This document shows, piece after piece, positions 23,387-27,931 of a DNA stretch of 27,931 bases. Position 1 is the first letter of the stretch. The number at the start of each line of letters is the position of its first letter. A model generated the notes under the pieces. That model saw only the letters and a list, made by a program, of their open reading frames with translations, had not been told where the DNA came from and searched no databases. The position numbers and the translations under genes are program-made. Source of the DNA: Planctomycetota bacterium (lineage in GTDB: Bacteria; Planctomycetota; UBA1135; UBA2386); NCBI GenBank assembly GCA_020638695.1, contig JACKIB010000031.1, positions 1 through 27,931 on the forward strand. Direction: 5' to 3'.

Positions 23387-24785
23387 TGCCGACCAGGGCT
23401 TCGACCTCGGCCCGCTCCTTGGCGATGCTCGCGGTGAGCACCTCGGCGCCGTCCGCAGTGCAGGCCACGTCGTCCTCGATGCGGATCCCGCCGAAGCCTC
23501 GTCCGCCGTTCGCGGCGAGGAACTGCTCGGCGCGCCCCCAGCCGACCTGATCGCCGAATTGCTCGCGAAACGCCGAGTTGCCGAGGATCGCCGGGACGAA
23601 GTAGATGCCGGGCTCGATGGTGAACGTCATCCCCGGCAGAAGGTCCATGTCGAGTCGCAGGTAGGCGGTGCCGAATTGCGTGCTGCGCGTGCGCCCTGCC
23701 GGGTAGGCGATCGCGTCGCCGAACGTCTCCATGTCGTGGACGTCGATGCCGATCAGGTGCCCGACACCGTGCGGGAAGAACACCGCGTGGGCGCCGCTCT
23801 CGATCAGTCCGTCGGGGTCACCGTGCAGGAGGCCGAGGTCGACCAGGCCTTCGGCGAGGATCCGCGCGGCGCGCAGGTGCAGGTCGCGGTAGCGCACCCC
23901 GGGCCGAACCGCGGCGATCGCGCCCTTCTCGGCGGCCAGCACCACGTCGTAGATCGCGCCGGCCTCGGCAGTGAACGCGCCACTCGCCGGCCAGGAACGG
24001 GTCACGTCCGAACAGAAGCCGCTGCCGTTCTCCGCGCCGGCGTCGAGCAGCACGATGTCGCCGTCGCGCAGGGTGTTGGTGTAGTGGTGGTTGTGCAGCA
24101 CTTCGCCGCGCACGCTGAGGATGTTGTTGTACGCCGGCACGCAGCCGTGGCGGGCGAACACACCGGTGACGATGCCGCACAGCTCCTGCTCGGTCACGCC
24201 GACCCGGGTGTGGGCCATCGCAGCGTGGTGCGCCTCGGCGGTCACCACCGCGGTGCGGCGCATCTCCTCGAGCTCCTCCGAATGCTTGACGACGCGCAGG
24301 CCGCCGATCGCTTGGATCACCGCGGGATCGGCGACCTTGCCGCTGTCGAGGAACGCCACCTGGGCGCCGGTGGCCTGGTTCGCCAGGGCGGTCGCCTGGG
24401 GGTCGGCCACCGCGATGGTTCGCACCGCCGCGCCACCGGCGCGCCGCTGGACGGACGCCACCAGCTGTTCCACCGGTTCGACGTGCTCGACTCCGTGCTG
24501 GTGCTGCATCGTCGCGAAGTCGGGGACCGCGCCGTGCCACAGCGCGTCCTCGGCGGTGCGCTCGCGCAGGAAGAGCGTGACGCTGCGGTCACGCGGATCG
24601 AACAGCGCCGCGCTGCCCGGCTCCGGGTCGGCGAAGAAGAACAGGAAGTTGCTGTCGGCGCGATACGGCGAGACGTTGGCCGGGTAGTTGCGCGGCACCT
24701 CCCCCCCGGCCATCAGCAGAACCGGCTCGGTGATGCGCTCGAGGAACTGGCTGCGGCGCTGCCGCAGGTGGGCGGTGGTCGGCAT
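23379..24785 (-). CDS. pepP: Xaa-Pro aminopeptidase (M24B family)
   Basis: This 468-residue metallopeptidase removes an N-terminal residue preceding proline. The N-terminal AMP_N domain (about 1-160) includes PRNYPANVSPYRADSNFLFF, typical of PepP. The pita-bread catalytic domain follows, with all five metal ligands: Asp248 (LLDAGAE), Asp260 (CSDVTR), His343 (HGVGHLIGID), Glu391 (TIEPGIYF) and Glu437 (IRIEDD). No signal peptide is seen, so it is cytoplasmic. The length fits PepP-type enzymes. The ATG at 24785 is the first in frame and directly begins the AMP_N domain. It is divergent from the large envelope protein gene and upstream of, and overlapping by 8 nt, the DNA glycosylase gene, with which it should share a transcript. 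The functional link between the two is not obvious. The symbol is by similarity. Confidence 0.94.
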   Translation of the reverse strand: MPTTAHLRQRRSQFLERITEPVLLMAGGEVPRNYPANVSPYRADSNFLFFFADPEPGSAALFDPRDRSVTLFLRERTAEDALWHGAVPDFATMQHQHGVEHVEPVEQLVASVQRRAGGAAVRTIAVADPQATALANQATGAQVAFLDSGKVADPAVIQAIGGLRVVKHSEELEEMRRTAVVTAEAHHAAMAHTRVGVTEQELCGIVTGVFARHGCVPAYNNILSVRGEVLHNHHYTNTLRDGDIVLLDAGAENGSGFCSDVTRSWPASGAFTAEAGAIYDVVLAAEKGAIAAVRPGVRYRDLHLRAARILAEGLVDLGLLHGDPDGLIESGAHAVFFPHGVGHLIGIDVHDMETFGDAIAYPAGRTRSTQFGTAYLRLDMDLLPGMTFTIEPGIYFVPAILGNSAFREQFGDQVGWGRAEQFLAANGGRGFGGIRIEDDVACTADGAEVLTASIAKERAEVEALVGSA

Positions 24786-24912
24786 CCGCGCAGCCTACTC
24801 GGCGGACTGCGCAGGGGGCAGGCCGAGGGCCGCACCGGCGGGTCCTCGGCGTCGGTGTGCCCATGGAGTCCGGCCGGGTCATGACTCGCACGCCCGTTCG
24901 GGGGATTATTGC

Positions 24913-24946
24913 GGGACTTGCCGGTTCGGGTCTTCCCGGACGTCCC
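24913..24946 (+). promoter_or_regulatory. Stem-loop in leader of the tandem-domain envelope protein gene
   Basis: GGGAC (24913-24917) pairs with GTCCC (24942-24946), and GTTCGGG (24924-24930) pairs with CCCGGAC (24935-24941, one G-T wobble) around a TCTT loop. The two 3' arms are contiguous and a 6-nt bulge separates the 5' arms. It lies 36-69 nt before the ATG in the divergent gap, so it may be a leader hairpin or an operator. Confidence 0.35.
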
Positions 24947-24981
24947 ACGGCATGTTTGCCACGCATTCCGGAGCCCGCCCC

Positions 24982-27918
24982 ATGGCCGCGAATCCCCGCT
25001 CTTCGCTCATCGTCTCGCTCGCCTTCCTGGCCCTCGTGGTCGCCGGAGGACTGCTCTACTACGGGATCTCGCGGCCCGGCACGGGTTCGCCCCAGCAGCC
25101 CGCCGGGGGAGCGGCGACCGAGGCGCCGCGGCCTACCGAGCTCACCGCCAGCGGGGTGGCCCCGGCGGTCGCCGACGGGACCACGGCCACCGAGCGGCGC
25201 GAGGCGGTCGCACAGCAGGATCGGGGCGCCGACCGGGTGGTCGTGCGCGGCCGATTGGTGTTCCGCGGCGGTGCGCCCGCTACCGCGGTGACGGCAGTGT
25301 TGCGCGGCAAGGTGACCACGCTCGGCGGGGTCCCGGTCGCTCCGGATCGCGAGGCCCCCGCCGAGCCGTTGGCCAAGGTCGAAACCGACGCCCAGGGCGC
25401 CTTTGCGCTGGTCGCGCCGAGTGGTACTCGCACCTGGTTGGCCGTGCTCGGCAAGTCGGTGGTGATCGAGGGCGGCGCCAAGCAGGTCGATGTGCCGAAG
25501 ACCGATGTCGACCTCGGAGATATCCAGGTGCTCCGGGCGGCGAAGATCTCGGGACGTGTGTTGTCCGGGGGAGCGCCGGCGGGCGGGATCGAGGTTGCCC
25601 GCGGGTCCGGCTCCTCGCTCGCGCTGTTCGGCAGTCGTCGCGGTGTGACGACCGACGCCGAGGGGCGGTTCGAACTCGACGGGCTCACCCCGGGGGCGGT
25701 GACCTTGACCACTCGATCGCCCAAGCACCTACCGGCCTCCCAGAAGGTCGAACTCGTCGAGGGGCAGCAAGTGAACGACTTGGTGATCACCCTCGAGGCG
25801 GGTGGGTTCGTCACCGGCCAGGTGCTGGACGACCAGGGCCGGCCGGTCGCCGGGGCGCGGGTCACCGCGGCGCGCGTTGGCACGTTGGGCCCGGGTTTCC
25901 GCGTCCAGGGGTTCAACCCCGGGGAATCCACCACCTCCGACGAGGACGGCAACTTCCAGCTCGGCGGCCTGACGGACACCGCGACAACCCTGCGGGCGAC
26001 CAAGGAGGGCTTTGCGCGAGCCGAGAACACCGGGGTGTCCGCGGGTCAGCGCGTGGCGCTGCGGCTGCAGCGGCTCGGCTCGGTCACCGGTGTGCTGGTC
26101 GATGAGCGCGGGGCCCCGATTGCGGGTAGCAGCGTGTCGGCATTCCGGTCCAAGGGGCAGAGGCCGATGTTCGAGCGCGGCGCGGTGACGACCGACGCGG
26201 AAGGGCGGTTCACCTTGAAAGGAGTCACTCCCGGGAAGAACGAAGTGGTGGCGAGCGGCGCCGGACACCTCGACGCGCGGACCGACGTCGACGTTCGACC
26301 CGCGGAGACGACGACGATCGACAAGCTGCAGGCGCGTAGCGGTGCGACGCTGACCGTGACGGTGCGCGATGACAGCGGCAACCCGGTCGCCGGTGCCGAG
26401 GTGCAGGTGTTCCACGTCGGGCGCCCCGACTACGCGTTCCACGGTGCGTTGCCCAGTGGTGCGGTACGCCGCGAAGTGCGACGTACCCAGCGCAACGGGG
26501 CCGACGACGTGGTGGTGTTCGGCGGCTCGCGCGCGAACGGCACCGCGAAGACCGACGCCACGGGCGTGGCGGTGGTGCGAGGGCTGGCCGCGGGCTCGGC
26601 CGAGGTGCGCGGCACGCACCAGAGCCTGGCGATCGAACGCCCGGTCGCGCTGGAGATCCCCGAGGGTGCGGCCCTGACGGCGAAACTCAGGATGGTTCGC
26701 GGCGGCACCGCTCACTTCGTCGTCGTGGACGCCGAGAACAAGCCGGTCGGTGGCTCCCAGCTGAACGTGATCGGCCCGATCACCGGGGCAGTCGACCAGG
26801 CGCCGCAACATCCGCAGCGCACCGACGGCGCGGGGGAGGTCACGGTCGGGCCGCTGCTGCCGGGTGCGTACCAAGCGGTGCTGGAGAAGCCGCGGACCCG
26901 GGATCTGGGAGGGGTAGCGTTCGTCACCGACGGCGATCAGCAGCGCTTGGAGGACTCTCGCGTCGAGTTCACGGTCAAGGCCGAACAGACGAGCGAGGTG
27001 AAACTGCGCATGCCGGTGCTGACCCGGGTGACCGGAACCGTGTCCGACCGGACCGGGCCCGTCAAGGGAGCGGAGGTCGAGCTGATCGCAGATGGGGAGA
27101 TCCGGATGCCGATGTTGGGTGGCCGCAAGGCGCGCACCGATGCGGATGGCCGGTTCCACATCGATGGCGTCCCGTCAGGCACCTACCGGATGCACTTCGG
27201 TCGCGCCAACGCGGCGGTGCAGGACGTGAAGGACCTGGTGCTGGCCAAGGACCTCGCGGTGCACGAGGAGCACCTGATGCTGCCCGGCGGCGTGATCGAA
27301 CTGACGGCGGTCGACGCGGCGAAGGGCTACGGGGTCGAGGAGGCGAAGGTCAGCTTGCGGCGCTACCGCGAGCCGGGCGCGCGCGCGTCGGCGCGACCGC
27401 AGCGCGTCGCGATGATCATGGTGCAGCGGAACGACAGCCCCGGCGGGGCGACCGGCGAGTCGACGCTGGAGTACAGCTCCGGGGGTGCGGCGACCGTGTC
27501 CACCGATGGCCAGGGTCGGGCCGTGCTGCGCGACGTGCCGGCCGGCAAGTTCACCTTGACCATCGAGCATGCGGAGTACTCCAAGTTCACGCAGACGGTC
27601 GAAATCCTGAAGGACCAGACCAAGCAGCTCGGCAAGGTCGTGCTGCAGGTCGGGTGCTCGATCCGCGGCCGAGTGAAGTTCCCCGCGGGTACGACGGGAG
27701 CGATGGCGATCGCGCGCGTGGAGGCGACGCTGGAAGGCGGAGGACGTCCCGAGACCAAGGTGACCCAAAACGGGTCGTTCCGGTTCGACGGGCTCAAGCC
27801 CGGCAAGTACACGGTTCGCGCGATCAGCGTCTTGAACGAAGCCGAGAGCGAGACGAAGACCGTGCTGGTGTCGGCCGACCAACCGGCGCGGGTCGAACTC
27901 GAGCTCGCGAAGCGCTGA
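24982..27918 (+). CDS. Membrane-anchored protein with tandem carboxypeptidase-regulatory-like domains
   Basis: This 978-residue protein has an N-terminal membrane anchor (about 8-30, SLIVSLAFLALVVAGGLLYYG) followed by a Pro/Gly/Ala-rich linker (about 31-80) and at least seven Ig-like beta-sandwich units of the CarboxypepD_reg-like type. They start near residues 88, 190, 279, 370, 460, 685 and 895, with hallmark segments such as GQVLDDQGRPVAGARV, GVLVDERGAPIAGSSV, TTDAEGRFTLKGVTPG, RTDADGRFHIDGVPSG and NGSFRFDGLKPGKYTV. No catalytic domain is visible, so it is likely an extended envelope or adhesion scaffold. GGAG at 24970-24973, 8 nt before the ATG, supports the start; an in-frame ATG at 24952 is less well placed. 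It is divergent from pepP. The stop is 13 nt before the window end, so a downstream partner cannot be seen. Confidence 0.9.
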   Translation: MAANPRSSLIVSLAFLALVVAGGLLYYGISRPGTGSPQQPAGGAATEAPRPTELTASGVAPAVADGTTATERREAVAQQDRGADRVVVRGRLVFRGGAPATAVTAVLRGKVTTLGGVPVAPDREAPAEPLAKVETDAQGAFALVAPSGTRTWLAVLGKSVVIEGGAKQVDVPKTDVDLGDIQVLRAAKISGRVLSGGAPAGGIEVARGSGSSLALFGSRRGVTTDAEGRFELDGLTPGAVTLTTRSPKHLPASQKVELVEGQQVNDLVITLEAGGFVTGQVLDDQGRPVAGARVTAARVGTLGPGFRVQGFNPGESTTSDEDGNFQLGGLTDTATTLRATKEGFARAENTGVSAGQRVALRLQRLGSVTGVLVDERGAPIAGSSVSAFRSKGQRPMFERGAVTTDAEGRFTLKGVTPGKNEVVASGAGHLDARTDVDVRPAETTTIDKLQARSGATLTVTVRDDSGNPVAGAEVQVFHVGRPDYAFHGALPSGAVRREVRRTQRNGADDVVVFGGSRANGTAKTDATGVAVVRGLAAGSAEVRGTHQSLAIERPVALEIPEGAALTAKLRMVRGGTAHFVVVDAENKPVGGSQLNVIGPITGAVDQAPQHPQRTDGAGEVTVGPLLPGAYQAVLEKPRTRDLGGVAFVTDGDQQRLEDSRVEFTVKAEQTSEVKLRMPVLTRVTGTVSDRTGPVKGAEVELIADGEIRMPMLGGRKARTDADGRFHIDGVPSGTYRMHFGRANAAVQDVKDLVLAKDLAVHEEHLMLPGGVIELTAVDAAKGYGVEEAKVSLRRYREPGARASARPQRVAMIMVQRNDSPGGATGESTLEYSSGGAATVSTDGQGRAVLRDVPAGKFTLTIEHAEYSKFTQTVEILKDQTKQLGKVVLQVGCSIRGRVKFPAGTTGAMAIARVEATLEGGGRPETKVTQNGSFRFDGLKPGKYTVRAISVLNEAESETKTVLVSADQPARVELELAKR

Positions 27919-27931
27919 GCGCATCACGGCC

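Noticed and set aside
23370..24884. Plus-strand 504-codon frame opposite pepP
   Set aside because: Antisense shadow; pepP has all five metal ligands on the other strand.
24688..24981. N-terminal extension of the last CDS
   Set aside because: It overlaps pepP; the ATG at 24982 has a good ribosome-binding site and directly precedes the membrane anchor.

Overview
The window is a very GC-rich bacterial chromosome segment with strong G/C bias at third codon positions, which is why long antisense shadow frames are common. The gene content suggests a Planctomycetota-like bacterium: a membrane Ser/Thr kinase fused to a formylglycine-enzyme-like domain and coupled to an ECF-type sigma factor, a secreted ELWxxDG-repeat protein, a large exported HEAT-repeat protein, a membrane-anchored protein built of tandem carboxypeptidase-regulatory-like domains, and a Lys-rich histone-like tail fused to a YjbR domain. 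This assignment is inferred from family content; there is no rRNA or other phylogenetic marker. I see no tRNA, rRNA, insertion sequence, phage gene or CRISPR array.

Layout. 1-386 (-): start of an exported Arg/Ala/Glu-rich repeat protein that runs off the window. 599-1885 (+): an orphan DNA methyltransferase. 1949-4494 (+): a histidine kinase and an OmpR-type regulator overlapping by 19 nt, followed at 4591-7476 by an exported HEAT-repeat protein. Two matching TTGAC-N6-T(T/C)GAC direct repeats, upstream of the kinase and upstream of the HEAT gene, suggest one regulon. 7789-8301 (+): a lipoprotein of unknown function. 8640-12684 (+): a compact operon with an (alpha/alpha)6 glycoside hydrolase, a serine-racemase-like PLP enzyme and the tail-YjbR fusion. 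It is preceded by a 338-nt untranslated stretch holding three strong stem-loops, the last covering the ribosome-binding site.

12855-14921 (-) is an exported S9 peptidase, divergent from a GT-C-like membrane glycosyltransferase (15095-17209, +). On the minus strand, reading right to left, 24785-23379 (M24B aminopeptidase) and 23386-22793 (3-methyladenine DNA glycosylase I) overlap. They are followed by a 16-bp perfect inverted repeat and then a tightly packed operon: ELW-repeat secreted protein (22614-20554), kinase-FGE fusion (20546-17847) and sigma factor (17850-17236). The last CDS (24982-27918, +) is the tandem carboxypeptidase-regulatory-like protein, divergent from the aminopeptidase.

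How the genes may work together. Three signalling or envelope modules are visible: a two-component system possibly controlling itself and the HEAT protein; an ELW-protein/kinase/sigma operon that looks like an envelope-to-transcription pathway; and a glycosidase/racemase/YjbR operon that may be controlled by its structured leader. The best candidates for undescribed biology are the leader RNA at 8302-8639, the ELW-kinase-sigma operon, the tail-YjbR protein and the 16-bp palindrome at the 3' end of the glycosylase gene. All are inferences from sequence reading alone.
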